NCBI GenBank assembly: GCA_022360315.1
Contig: JAKSDA010000285.1
Span: forward strand, 1-36,195
Origin: Pseudomonadota bacterium
Lineage (GTDB): Bacteria; Myxococcota_A; Polyangia; Haliangiales; Haliangiaceae
Direction of reading: 5' to 3'
DNA: 36,195 bases
This document shows positions 1 through 9,337 of this stretch, in pieces. Below the pieces are notes generated by a model that saw only the letters and a list, made by a program, of their open reading frames with translations, was not told the DNA's origin and searched no databases. How positions within the stretch are numbered: position 1 is the first letter of the stretch; each line of letters starts with the position of its first letter. Made by a program: the position numbers and the translations under genes.

Positions 1-1224
1 ATCGAGCTCAGCAATGACACTGTCGACTTTGGCGGGGTCGATCTCCAGGCCGCAGAGCCAAAAGCCCAGCGCACGGTCACCATCACCAACAGCGGCACCG
101 AGCCGCTCACTATCTCCACCATCCGCCTCGCCAACAACAGCAACAACCGATTTACCTTGATCACCACCGATCCGCCTGGGGCGCCCGTTTTGCCCAACGG
201 CACATTCGATATCGTGGTCGAGTACCAGCCCACTGTCGAGGCCGTGGCCGACACTGCCGAACTGCGCGTCATCTCGGATGCATTTCCGCCCGTGCCAACC
301 ACAGTGCCGCTGTCCGGCCGCGGTATCGATCGGCATATCGATGTCTCGTCCCTGCAAGTCGATTTTCCCGATACCTATCGCAATACCGAACAGCCGTCGC
401 AAAAGACCTTGACTGTGACCAACAACGGCGAGGCACCGCTTCGGCTCACCATGCTGATGACCAGTGGAGTCGGCGCCAGCGCGTTTTCCATCCAAGCGGC
501 CCAGCCCGTGGACGTGGCTGGCCAGAGCAGCGCCGACCTGGTGGTCCAGTTTGCCCCCAATGCCGCATCGGCCGCATTCGAGGCCACTCTGACCATCGTC
601 AATGACGATGACGAAAACCCCATGGTCGATGTCCAGTTGCAGGGCCGCGGAATTCTGCCCAATATCGCCTTCATGCCCGGCAACCTGCGCGTGACCGGCG
701 GCGCCAGCTGCACGACCCGGCTGTCCGATGTTCCGGTCAGCTCGCCACAGCTGTTCCAGCTGATCAATATGGATTCAGCCGATTCGTTTACAGTACGCGA
801 GCTCCGCATTGCCGACCTCAATGGCAATCCAGTGCAAGACAGTCCGTTTCGCGTGGTCGATTTCACAAGTGAAACCGAACTCGACGCCGACGCCACACTC
901 GAGGTCGATATCGAATTTGCCCCTGACTCACCCGGCACATACGAAGCCCGGATCGAAGTCTATGTCGACGCCGATCCCGACATCATCGCCTTTGCGACCA
1001 TTACTGGCGAGGCAGTCGATCCCGGCCACTACCTGGACCGCAATGAAGGCGTCGGCCTCTACACTGATAGCTGCCCCAAAACAACATATTACGCCTGCGC
1101 TACCACCGCGCCCCGATCCACCACGTGGCAGCACAGCGCCGGTGCCTGGATTCTGATCCTAGCCTTCCTGACTCTGGCTGTGCGCCGCAAAGCATCCCGT
1201 AGTGCACTGCGCGCTTCTCGCTAA
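1..1224 (+). CDS. choice-of-anchor D / ASH-like surface protein with MYXO-CTERM-like tail (5' truncated)
   Basis: The reading frame is open from base 1, so the start lies outside the window; about 407 codons are present. The protein is made of Ig-like beta-sandwich repeats of roughly 100 residues with recurring phrases such as TVTITNSGTEPLTI, TLTVTNNGEAPLRL and ADLVVQFAP, typical of choice-of-anchor D/ASH/HYDIN-type domains of exported proteins. The end carries a Cys in YYACATT, a hydrophobic segment (AGAWILILAFLTLAV) and a basic tail (RRKASR). That is the tripartite plan of a MYXO-CTERM sorting signal, though the usual compact Cys motif is divergent. Inferred role: cell-surface anchored structural or adhesive protein. 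No enzyme motif is seen. Confidence 0.8.
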   Translation: MELSNDTVDFGGVDLQAAEPKAQRTVTITNSGTEPLTISTIRLANNSNNRFTLITTDPPGAPVLPNGTFDIVVEYQPTVEAVADTAELRVISDAFPPVPTTVPLSGRGIDRHIDVSSLQVDFPDTYRNTEQPSQKTLTVTNNGEAPLRLTMLMTSGVGASAFSIQAAQPVDVAGQSSADLVVQFAPNAASAAFEATLTIVNDDDENPMVDVQLQGRGILPNIAFMPGNLRVTGGASCTTRLSDVPVSSPQLFQLINMDSADSFTVRELRIADLNGNPVQDSPFRVVDFTSETELDADATLEVDIEFAPDSPGTYEARIEVYVDADPDIIAFATITGEAVDPGHYLDRNEGVGLYTDSCPKTTYYACATTAPRSTTWQHSAGAWILILAFLTLAVRRKASRSALRASR

Positions 1225-1973
1225 CAGTGTCATACGAAATGTGCACCGCAGCCCTGCCGGCAACGACTGTCTGAGCACCGAGCAATCCCCCTTACCGCAG
1301 CGGCCTTTCGCTCGGGCAATTCTATATAAACAGAAACGCATCGGTTGTGGAGCAAACAGATGCCTCTGCAATTTTGGTAATTTTACATGCTAAAATAACA
1401 CGCATTGTCAGCCGTACTGTACCGAGCGACCCCCGGACGATGCACCTGGCTCTCGACCCCTTACCACTGCCGCCGGTCCACTGGCAGCCCATAAGAGGGA
1501 TTTTGACAGTTCAAAACCTTCACCGCACAAACCATCTCGACCGGGTTTGTAATGGCCCCAGCAACGATCGGCGCCCGAACCGACATTCCCCGGCTCGAAC
1601 ACCGTATTTCATGCTACCTGCCCAAACCATGCCCCGATGAGTTGCACACCACCATGCTCAATCCTGCCACTGGCCTGTGCCCCCTGTTCTCTGGCACATC
1701 CATTCAACCGGCACAATATGGAATTATGAACGGATACTACAACGACGTTTGACTGATCAGGGGAATGGGTACTTGTACCGAAATTGCCCGGCACAAACAC
1801 AAATTGCTAATTACGAACGGTCTAAGAAAAATGTTATTACCGGGTGCATCTCGTATGCTAGGATGCGCGCCGCTTCCCGGACAGACATGAGGTCTGCCCT
1901 TGGGGGGAGTTTACGCAGAGAGTCAAAACTGATAATTACCGACTCTCCTTTACACTGAACGAGGTAGAAAGAT
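1225..1973. other. 749-bp gene-free region
   Basis: No convincing gene is visible: the short frames on both strands lack recognisable domains and overlap each other. The stretch is more AT-rich than its surroundings, especially 1360-1400 and 1800-1850, as expected of a regulatory region upstream of the lipase gene at 1974. It contains one copy of a 31-bp motif (1327-1357) that recurs at 21578. A TTGACA box lies at 1503-1508, but no well-spaced -10 box follows it, so no promoter is called. Confidence 0.5.
1327..1357 (+). repeat. 31-bp dispersed motif, copy 1
   Basis: This stretch begins TAAACAGAAACGCATCGGTT and matches 21578-21608 at 28 of 31 positions in the same orientation. Both copies are in non-coding or near-start DNA. 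The function is unknown; a shared regulatory site or a fragment of a repeat are both possible. Confidence 0.6.
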
Positions 1974-3092
1974 ATGCAAACCGTCGCTTACCTTCGCCTG
2001 ATTCTGAGGGCTTGCGCCCTTGCTGCGCTGTCGGTGTTACTCACCGCTGCCACCTGCAATCAGCCCTTTGGGCCAACAACCACCGGTTCGGGTCCGACGA
2101 GCAAGGACTACAACGCCTTCGGCGATTCCATCGCCGCGGGCTACAAAGCGACGGGCGCATTGCCAGGTCAAATCAAAAGCTATGTCGGTTATTACGCTGA
2201 CGACGCAGCGTACGACCGCGACTGGACCATCACCTACCGCGGCATCACCACCTCGGGCGAGACCACGCGGCAAATCGACAACCGGATGAAAAACAACCTG
2301 TCCAGGCTCAGAGAAGCCGAAATCTTTAGCTGGGACGCAGGCGGCAACGACTTTCTCGACGCCCGCGGCGATTATTATTCGAATTGCAGCGTATCACAAC
2401 TGGACAATGCACTGGCAATCTGGCGAGGCGACTGGGACGAGCTGATCGATACGGTTCGCGCCAATGTGGGGTTGACCGCGGACGCGGCTCCGCTCATTCG
2501 CACCATGAACGTCTATTATCCCAATCCCGATCAGGACAGGTCGGGTACGTGCTCGGGAACCAGCCATTTCAGGGTCCTTCTGCCCCGCCTGCTCTCGGCT
2601 GGCGATTATATGTGCGCCACGGCCGAGGCCGAGGGCTGGCGTTGTGCGGATAGTTTTACGGCCATGAACTGCAATGAAAACGGCAACGGAAACCCGGATT
2701 TCCGCTGCCCCAACAAGCGTTACCTGCAGGACCTGATCGAGCGGGGCATCTGCCGGCGCGATGTGACCAGCCCGCAGTATCGCGCGCCCAGCATGGATCC
2801 CGCGTGCATCGCGGCGCATCTCGATGCCACTGGCGACTGGTCGGTGTTTCGAGATCCGGTCTCGGTTACCAAAGACGGCCAGACCCTGACCCTGATCCAG
2901 ACCCGCGACGATATTCATCCCAACGCCGAAGGCCATGTCTACATTGGCAGCGCGCACCACGATACTGGCTACGACGACCTGCAGGGCAGCGGCGACGAAA
3001 ACAACTACGCGCTGTGCATCGATTATCAGGACAATGACGGCGACGGCAAGGTCGACTGCGGTGACAGCGAATGCGCGGCCTATTGCAACTGA
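1974..3092 (+). CDS. SGNH/GDSL-family esterase or lipase, exported
   Basis: The 372-residue protein shows the SGNH hydrolase blocks: GDSIAAGY with the nucleophile Ser52, GGND at 123-126 (block III) and DDIHPNAEGH at 312-321 with the catalytic Asp313/His315 pair. An N-terminal hydrophobic stretch (about residues 7-27) ends at Cys28; the context LTAATC is a poor lipobox, so either a lipoprotein or a secreted enzyme is possible. The last 25 residues (DNDGDGKVDCGDSECAAYC) form a Cys/Asp-rich, calcium-loop-like tail often seen on exported myxobacterial proteins. The start is backed by an AGGT-type ribosome site about 9 bases upstream of ATG 1974. Several Cys pairs suggest disulfides, fitting an extracytoplasmic site. 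Likely role: hydrolysis of ester substrates outside the cell; the substrate cannot be told. Confidence 0.87.
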   Translation: MQTVAYLRLILRACALAALSVLLTAATCNQPFGPTTTGSGPTSKDYNAFGDSIAAGYKATGALPGQIKSYVGYYADDAAYDRDWTITYRGITTSGETTRQIDNRMKNNLSRLREAEIFSWDAGGNDFLDARGDYYSNCSVSQLDNALAIWRGDWDELIDTVRANVGLTADAAPLIRTMNVYYPNPDQDRSGTCSGTSHFRVLLPRLLSAGDYMCATAEAEGWRCADSFTAMNCNENGNGNPDFRCPNKRYLQDLIERGICRRDVTSPQYRAPSMDPACIAAHLDATGDWSVFRDPVSVTKDGQTLTLIQTRDDIHPNAEGHVYIGSAHHDTGYDDLQGSGDENNYALCIDYQDNDGDGKVDCGDSECAAYCN

Positions 3093-3841
3093 TCGGGCGG
3101 TGACCAGCGCAGATGGCGCCGGGTCGAGTCGATATCGTCGTTGAGCGAGATATCGACCGGCTTGCCGCCAAATGCCTCCTTCGACAGGGTGGCGGCCCAG
3201 GCCCGGATCTTGTCGATCTCGTCGGTCCGGTCAAACACCCAATCGGCGACCACAAAGGCCACATGGTAGTGTTCGCTGCTGCGGCTCACAATGACCGAAC
3301 CGGGCCCCTCGCCGAAGTAGTAGCCGTGCTTCTTGAGGGTCTGTCCGACAGTCCGGGCCTCTTCTTTGCTCGCTCCGTCCTGGTAATACACCACCTGTCG
3401 GTTGCCCATATGGACCTTGTCTCTCATCAGGGCGGAGATGTCGACCACGCCGGCAAAGAGCATGAGAAAGCCCAGGGCACCGATCCCGGCGGCTTTGAGG
3501 TTGTGCTCGCGATGGCCGCCGGATACCACGTGCGCGGTGAAGTCGGCGTCGAGCGAAACCTGGGCGATCAAGCCGATCGCGATGGTGTAGATGGAGACCA
3601 GGATAAACGGAGGCAGAGTGTCGTCCAGCGCGGTCCACAGCCAGATCGCGGCGATCTGGCCGGCCAGACCGAGAAGGGCTGCTGTGGTGGCATTGGATAT
3701 GCGGCCCAGCCGGCGGTAGTCGGACGCGAGCAGCCAGGCTCCAGCCAGAGGGCCACCCAAGAGCGTGGCTCCGGCCACCTGGACCTGCGAATACAGTCGA
3801 TATCGGGGAGTGACCGCATCTCCTAAAAGCACGGTGGACAT
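3080..3841 (-). CDS. small integral membrane protein of unknown function
   Basis: About 253 residues from ATG 3841 (MSTVLLGDAV); an upstream in-frame extension to 3931 is possible but runs into repeat-like DNA and is less likely. The N-terminal half has about four hydrophobic helices (AGATLLGGPLAGAWLLA, AALLGLAGQIAAIWLW, FILVSIYTIAIGLIA, AGIGALGFLMLFAGVV). The C-terminal 120 residues are soluble, mixed alpha/beta, and contain GYYFGEGPGSVIVS. No catalytic motif is recognised. The 3' end overlaps the convergent lipase gene by 13 bp, and the gene lies 99 bp downstream of the radical SAM gene on the same strand, so the two may be cotranscribed. Confidence 0.7.
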   Translation of the reverse strand: MSTVLLGDAVTPRYRLYSQVQVAGATLLGGPLAGAWLLASDYRRLGRISNATTAALLGLAGQIAAIWLWTALDDTLPPFILVSIYTIAIGLIAQVSLDADFTAHVVSGGHREHNLKAAGIGALGFLMLFAGVVDISALMRDKVHMGNRQVVYYQDGASKEEARTVGQTLKKHGYYFGEGPGSVIVSRSSEHYHVAFVVADWVFDRTDEIDKIRAWAATLSKEAFGGKPVDISLNDDIDSTRRHLRWSPPDQLQ

Positions 3842-3940
3842 GACAGGGTCATAACAGAATCCACGCTCATCCGGGGACACAAAGTCGAATCGAATGGCCG
3901 GCCGCCCGGCCCGCAAATGGCGATTCGCCACCGCGATCGC

Positions 3941-5563
3941 TCACTGTCCGGCCGGGTCGTCGACAACGCGAAGGACTGGTCGGGTAGCTCGAGGCACCTC
4001 GCCAAACCCGCTCGTTACAGACATGGAAGACGGTCCCGGTCGGGCCGCTGTCGATCGCATCAGGCGCGGGAGAATGTGTTTTTCGGTAAACGTGAAGAAA
4101 TGGTGGCCGTTGACCGCGTAGGAGAACGCATCGCCGAGACGAGACGGACGCGACAGGGCGATCCGAGCCATAAAACGCCAGTAGTCGCGGCGATATCCCG
4201 ACCGGATGCCCTGGACGTAGAGCGAGGCCAAGAGGGCGCGGAGCACGGTGCGGTCGAGGCGACGCCGGAACTGCGAGGCACGCCTGGGCCCAAGGGCGTC
4301 GAGCAGCTGCAGGCAGCGCTCGAAGTACCGCCCGGGCTGGTAGAGCGACGACAGGATGCGCGCGTAGCCCCGCCGCAAGAGCTCGGGATCCATCTTGGTG
4401 CGAAAGTTGGTCAGCTCGATGCCCACTGCGTCGCCATCCGACAGGCCGAGCATTCGTCCTTCCCGGCGCAGGCGTCGCTCGAGCTGGGTGTTGGGCGGGA
4501 CGTTCAAAATGCCAACCATGGCGGCGCGGATCAACGCCGCCTCGACAAAGGCGATCTGCTGGTCAAAGATGGTTTCGTCGTCGCGATCAAAGCCGACAAT
4601 GAATCCTCCGGCAACCTCGAGTCCGCTGGCGATGATGCGCTTCACCGCCTCGATGAGGTCCATGCGGAGGTTCTGGTATTTTTGGGCCTCCTCGAGAGAT
4701 TCGCGCGATGGAGTCTCTATGCCGACAAAGACCATGCTGAACCCGGCCGCGACCATGAGCTCCATGAGTCTCGCCTCTCGGGCCAGATCGACCGAGGCCT
4801 CGGTGTACAGATCAAACGGAGTGCCGTGCTCTCTCTGCCAGGCCGCAATGCCGGGCAAGAGGTCCCGCGCCTTCTTGCGATTTCCGACAAAATTGTCATC
4901 GACCAGAAATAGCAGGCCGCGAAACCCGGTGGCGTGCAGCGCATCGAGTTCGTCGACCATTTGCGCGGGGGTTTTGGTGCGCGGTCGGCGCCCGTACAAT
5001 TCGATGATGTCGCAGAATTCGCAGTTGAATGGACAGCCGCGAGAGAACTGCATGGCCATGGATGCGTAGGCGTCGGAGCGAAGTAAATCGTAGCGCGGCA
5101 CCGGAGACAAGGTGACGTCAGGTCGCTGTGCGGCGACATAGACCCGCTGGCAGTGAGACCAGCCGCGGCTCAGGTCGGCGAGAAACGGCGGCAGCGAACT
5201 CTCGGCCTCGCCGAGAACGAGATGGTCGATGTGGGCCAGTTGATCGGGACAAGAACTGGGATAGGGACCGCCAGCGACCGTGCGGCGGCCGAGTCGCCGG
5301 CAACGCGCGGCCACCTCGACGAGCCCGGGCCGCTGGATCAGCATGGCCGAGAGCATGACCAGGTCAGCCCAGCGAATTTGCTCGTCGCGGAGCGGCTCGA
5401 CATTCATATCGACCAGGCGCAGGTTCCATTGCGGCGGCAGCATGGCCGCGACTGTGATGAGTCCGAGCGGCGGGGAAGCGGCTCGTTTGCCGACCAGCCG
5501 CAACGCGTATTGCCCTCCCCAGTAGGATAGGGGGAACTCGGGGTAGACCAGAAGGACATTCAT
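3941..5563 (-). CDS. B12-binding domain radical SAM protein (DUF4070-type)
   Basis: 540 residues. The first 130 residues form a cobalamin-binding-like Rossmann domain (NVLLVYPEFP, PPLGLITVAAMLP, LRLVDMNVEPL, AGGPYPSS). A radical SAM core follows with the 4Fe-4S motif CPFNCEFC, cysteines at about 177, 181 and 184. The C-terminal third resembles DUF4070, as in the hopanoid-methylase-like (HpnP) branch and many uncharacterised relatives. Known family chemistry is SAM-dependent radical methylation or rearrangement; the substrate here is not evident and no hopanoid genes are adjacent. ATG 5563 is preferred over GTG 5569 because a GAGGTG ribosome site sits 8 bases before it and only 2 before the GTG. 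Confidence 0.87.
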   Translation of the reverse strand: MNVLLVYPEFPLSYWGGQYALRLVGKRAASPPLGLITVAAMLPPQWNLRLVDMNVEPLRDEQIRWADLVMLSAMLIQRPGLVEVAARCRRLGRRTVAGGPYPSSCPDQLAHIDHLVLGEAESSLPPFLADLSRGWSHCQRVYVAAQRPDVTLSPVPRYDLLRSDAYASMAMQFSRGCPFNCEFCDIIELYGRRPRTKTPAQMVDELDALHATGFRGLLFLVDDNFVGNRKKARDLLPGIAAWQREHGTPFDLYTEASVDLAREARLMELMVAAGFSMVFVGIETPSRESLEEAQKYQNLRMDLIEAVKRIIASGLEVAGGFIVGFDRDDETIFDQQIAFVEAALIRAAMVGILNVPPNTQLERRLRREGRMLGLSDGDAVGIELTNFRTKMDPELLRRGYARILSSLYQPGRYFERCLQLLDALGPRRASQFRRRLDRTVLRALLASLYVQGIRSGYRRDYWRFMARIALSRPSRLGDAFSYAVNGHHFFTFTEKHILPRLMRSTAARPGPSSMSVTSGFGEVPRATRPVLRVVDDPAGQ

Positions 5564-5662
5564 GAGCACATCACCTCGACAGGGTATTCTCTCATCCCAA
5601 AATCTGGCCGGGTCTCGTCGTCGCGCCGCCGCAACATGCGCGCGTCGATTCGGTCGAGTATA

Positions 5663-8600
5663 TCACGAAACCTCGGTGACCAGTTCGGTGACAAAATCGG
5701 GCAGCCCGGTATTGGCCTGTGATAATCGAGTGAAGAGCGCACAGTGATCCGCTTCGGTGTCGGGCATGGATTCGTCTTGTACGACTGGCTGCCACGGCTG
5801 GATAGGGCCGAGTTGCTGGACCAACTCGTCGTACTCCTGGCGGATAGAATCCAGGTGCGATGTCGCCCCGGCCGCCTCAAGTGCCTCTATGAATCGCTCG
5901 AGGGTGTGGACCAGCGCGGCCAGGTTGCCGGACTCGCGCAGCCGCGCGGCAGCTCGATTGCCCAGCTCGACGATCTCGTCGACTGGCCGCGCGGTCTGCG
6001 CGGCCGTGTGGGCCAGACCGACCAGGGCCAGGCCGGCTGCGTATTCATCGCCAGCGCCATCACCGGCGACCCGCAGTGCGCTCTCATAGGAGCTCGTGGC
6101 CGCCGCAATATCGCCCTTGACCAGGTGGACATCGCCCAGAAATGCCTGTGCCCAGCCCATCCCGATGGCGATGCCCATGGCGGTTGCCAGTCGAATCGAG
6201 TTGACCAGGAGGCCACGGGCCCGTTCGACGTGGCCGATGTGGAATTGATGGCGACCGGCGAAGATCGTCCCCATGTACAAATATTGCCCGCCGAGACGCT
6301 GCTCTTCGCAATAGGACAGCAAGAGCGCCGCGTATCGGTTGCCCAGCTTCCAGTCAAAGGCGGTCTCGCCAAACATGGAATGGTAGACATAGGCGGCCTG
6401 AACGCGGACCGGATTGCCGAGTTCTCGGGCCAGAGCGAGGCATGCGTCGAGGTATTTGACCGCGCGCTGGTACTGGCCGAGATAGCCCAGGGCGACTCCG
6501 AGCATTCCCTGCGAATGGCACAGTTCGGAAAATTCTTCCGACTCCTCGGCGAGCCGGCAGCCCTGTTCGAGCGGCTCGACCGAGGCTCGCACCTTGCCGG
6601 TCGCACACAGCGCCCGGCCGATCAGATTGGCCGGAAAGCTGTGGTAGATGGGGTTGTCGCGGGTGACCGAGGCGTGGGCCAGGCATTTGTGGCTGTAGGC
6701 CAGCGCGTTTGGCCAGTCGCCTCTGGCGTAGTAGAGCCTGGTAAAGGCGCTGTTGATCTCGATCGAGTAGTCCGATTCCGTTAGATCCAGGACGTCGATG
6801 CACCGCTGCAAGGCCGAGGCAGTGCGCTCGATAATTCCCAGCTGATAACCGATCCGGGCCAGGTGAAAGGCCGACTGGTGGAGCAGGTGATCCCGATCGG
6901 TGCTCGCCGAAAGCCCGGCACAGAGGTCGATCACGCCCTCGAGATGGTTGCAGGCGTCGAACGGCGAGTGCAGGCGCTCGGCGTCGATCGCGGCATCGAA
7001 ATAGGCGCGCGCAGCAGCGAGCAAATCGCCGGTCTGCTCGAGGTGATGGGCCAGGGTACCGGGCGCCGCGCCACGGCGTCTCAGCTGTGCCGCGATACGG
7101 GCGTGGATCTGCGCCCGGTCGTCGATCTGCAGCGTCGAGGCGAGGTGGTCGCGGATGGCGTCGTGGACGAATAAATAGCTGTGACGCCGTGCTGCGAGCA
7201 GATCAAACTCGACACCGGCCGACAGTGCAGCGTCGATCGCATCCTCGCTGAACATGTCCAGCGCTTCGATGTCCGCGGGAAAAAACTCGCGGTCGATGAG
7301 AGCCGCAATTCCCATAATGCGCAGCGACGTCGCAGACAGACCCTCGACCCGCCGTTTCAGTACACCCGATACCGAATGAGGCGGGGTGTAGGTCGGGTCC
7401 AGGGCCAGGCTCAATCGGCCATCATCGGGGCCGATCGCCAGCAAATCCTCGGCCTGCAGGTGTCGGATCACCTGGATGTTAAAAAATGGGTGGCCCGATC
7501 GCAAAAGCGGGATCGAATCCTTGAGCGGTTCGAGTTGCCCGGCCTCGACCTCGAGCAGGGCGGACAGCATTTCGTCATTGGCCTGCTCTGGCAGCGGCTG
7601 CAGCGCGATGGTGTCGAAGCTCGAGCTCGCGCTCCTCGGCTGCGACCGGGGACGGCTCGAGCAGAGAATGAAGATCCCGGGTGGGGTCGCCGCGGACAGC
7701 TCTTCGAGCAGCGAGAGGGTGCCTTCATCGGCCCAGTGGGTATCCTCGATGCAAAGCACAATGGAGTGAGCGACCGCAAGGGCCTCGAGCAGCGATGCCA
7801 GGGCGTGACTGACCTGCTCGACGCGGCCGCGCATGGGCGCCTCGGAGGCGGCGACAGCCGCCTCCGAGGCCAGCTCTTGCAGCTCGGGGAACACACCGGT
7901 TAGAATCCGGCCGCCGCGGCCGAGAATCTGGCCAGCCAGGCCGGTGAGCCGAGCGCGGATACCATCCGGCAGGCCCACGATCGAGCCGACCAGTCCACCG
8001 ATGGCTTCGCGCAGGGGTGAATACGGGACCAGGGCACCGACATTCCGGCACCGCCCGTACGCGATCAGTGCCCCGGCCTGCTCGGCACTGTTCAGAAACG
8101 CCGAGAGCAGGCGCGATTTGCCGATTCCGGCCTCTCCGAGCACCAGACTGCCCGAGGCCCCGTGGCGGCGGGCCCGGGCCAGACGCGCGCGCAGCGTCTT
8201 CAGCTCGTCGCTGCGGCCGACCAGCGGAATCGCACCCGCGATCCGGGGGACCGGTTTTGCGCCCTGGGCATGGGATTCGTTGTCGTGCAGGACCGAGTAG
8301 TACAGATCGCGCAGCTCGGTGCGCAGTCGAGCGGCGCTGGGGTATCGCTGGCCGGGGTCTTTACACAAGAGGCTCTCGATCAGGCGTTCCACCTGGGCAG
8401 AGGCCGAGGGGACCACAGTGCGCAGGGCAATGGTGTTGCCGGACAGCTGCGAATACAGGATATTGGGGCCCTCTGTGCCCTCGAACGGCAACCGGCCGGC
8501 GAGCAGCTCGAAGAAGATCACCCCGACCGAGTACAGGTCGGCGCGGTAATCGAGCGTATCATCGACCTGCCCGGCCCAGCACTCCGGCGCAGTATAGCCA

Positions 8601-9157
8601 ATGGTACCGGCACCGGTGGCATCGACTCTGCGGTGCCAGCCCTCGCGGAGACGCGACAGGCCAAAGTCGAGCACTTTCAGGATCGACTCATGGGGATCGA
8701 TCAACAGGATGTTGTCGGGTTTGAGGTCCAGGTGCACGACGTTGAGCTCGTGGCAATGACACAGTGCACTGGCAACTCTCCGCATGATCGCGATGCACTC
8801 CAGAGAATCGAGGCGCCCTTGCCGGGACAGATAGTGGCGCAGAGTTTTGCCCTCGACCAGCTCCATGACGATATACAGATCGCTGCCCCCCAGGTGACCG
8901 TAACTGTATACCTTGACCACCGATGGATGGCGGAGTCGAGTGAGCGCCTCCAGCTCGTTGTGTGGCATCAGCGACTGCTTGCCCTGCACGCGCTTGGCAA
9001 CCTTGATGGCGACCTTGCGGCCATCGGGCCCACGAGCCGCGTACACAACCCCGAATCCGCCCTCAGCAACGCGATGGAGCACGGTGTAGCCATCGACGAC
9101 ATCACCGGGATCAAGCTCTTTGTAAGCATCTTGCTCTTTGTAAGCATCTTGGTTCAT
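5663..9157 (-). CDS. Ser/Thr protein kinase fused to AAA ATPase and TPR region (kinase 1)
   Basis: About 1164 residues from ATG 9157, which has a GAGG site 5 bases upstream; a longer frame to 9274 is less likely. Residues 23-290 are a protein kinase domain: glycine loop AEGGFGVVYA, ATP lysine Lys52, catalytic loop HLDLKPDN (142-149), DFG at 164-166 and GTIGYTAPE. The residue before the catalytic Asp is Leu rather than Arg, so it is a non-RD kinase. At 311 a MalT/AAA_16-like NTPase begins (PLVGRSDEL) with Walker A GEAGIGKS (341-348) and Walker B IVLCIEDTHW (about 466). The rest is helical, TPR-like. An exact 18-bp tandem repeat at 9116-9151 encodes QDAYKE twice near the N-terminus. It is divergent from a second kinase-AAA-TPR gene. 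Likely a cytoplasmic sensor or scaffold kinase. Confidence 0.92.
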   Translation of the reverse strand: MNQDAYKEQDAYKELDPGDVVDGYTVLHRVAEGGFGVVYAARGPDGRKVAIKVAKRVQGKQSLMPHNELEALTRLRHPSVVKVYSYGHLGGSDLYIVMELVEGKTLRHYLSRQGRLDSLECIAIMRRVASALCHCHELNVVHLDLKPDNILLIDPHESILKVLDFGLSRLREGWHRRVDATGAGTIGYTAPECWAGQVDDTLDYRADLYSVGVIFFELLAGRLPFEGTEGPNILYSQLSGNTIALRTVVPSASAQVERLIESLLCKDPGQRYPSAARLRTELRDLYYSVLHDNESHAQGAKPVPRIAGAIPLVGRSDELKTLRARLARARRHGASGSLVLGEAGIGKSRLLSAFLNSAEQAGALIAYGRCRNVGALVPYSPLREAIGGLVGSIVGLPDGIRARLTGLAGQILGRGGRILTGVFPELQELASEAAVAASEAPMRGRVEQVSHALASLLEALAVAHSIVLCIEDTHWADEGTLSLLEELSAATPPGIFILCSSRPRSQPRSASSSFDTIALQPLPEQANDEMLSALLEVEAGQLEPLKDSIPLLRSGHPFFNIQVIRHLQAEDLLAIGPDDGRLSLALDPTYTPPHSVSGVLKRRVEGLSATSLRIMGIAALIDREFFPADIEALDMFSEDAIDAALSAGVEFDLLAARRHSYLFVHDAIRDHLASTLQIDDRAQIHARIAAQLRRRGAAPGTLAHHLEQTGDLLAAARAYFDAAIDAERLHSPFDACNHLEGVIDLCAGLSASTDRDHLLHQSAFHLARIGYQLGIIERTASALQRCIDVLDLTESDYSIEINSAFTRLYYARGDWPNALAYSHKCLAHASVTRDNPIYHSFPANLIGRALCATGKVRASVEPLEQGCRLAEESEEFSELCHSQGMLGVALGYLGQYQRAVKYLDACLALARELGNPVRVQAAYVYHSMFGETAFDWKLGNRYAALLLSYCEEQRLGGQYLYMGTIFAGRHQFHIGHVERARGLLVNSIRLATAMGIAIGMGWAQAFLGDVHLVKGDIAAATSSYESALRVAGDGAGDEYAAGLALVGLAHTAAQTARPVDEIVELGNRAAARLRESGNLAALVHTLERFIEALEAAGATSHLDSIRQEYDELVQQLGPIQPWQPVVQDESMPDTEADHCALFTRLSQANTGLPDFVTELVTEVS
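9116..9151 (-). repeat. exact 18-bp tandem repeat in kinase 1 N-terminus
   Basis: Two perfect adjacent copies of CTCTTTGTAAGCATCTTG, read on the plus strand, encode QDAYKE/DAYKEQ on the minus strand directly after the start of kinase 1. The 18-bp length keeps the frame, so copy-number change would add or remove six residues without breaking the gene. Confidence 0.9.
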
Positions 9158-9337
9158 GAGGACCTCGACCCGCTGCGCGGAACATTCTCGCACCGCCCGT
9201 GGCAGCATCGAATCATCAGGAGACGGTTCCCGTTGGGGTTGGACCGCGCAGTGCCGAAAATGGAGGTTAGCCACGATACCCGATAGAGGCGGCGGTACGG
9301 TGTCAAAACGTCAAATTCTGGCCGAATCTGGCTACTT

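Noticed and set aside
3917..4912. Plus-strand open frame opposite the radical SAM gene
   Set aside because: The minus strand has the 4Fe-4S Cys motif and a B12-binding domain; this frame has neither motif nor start signals.
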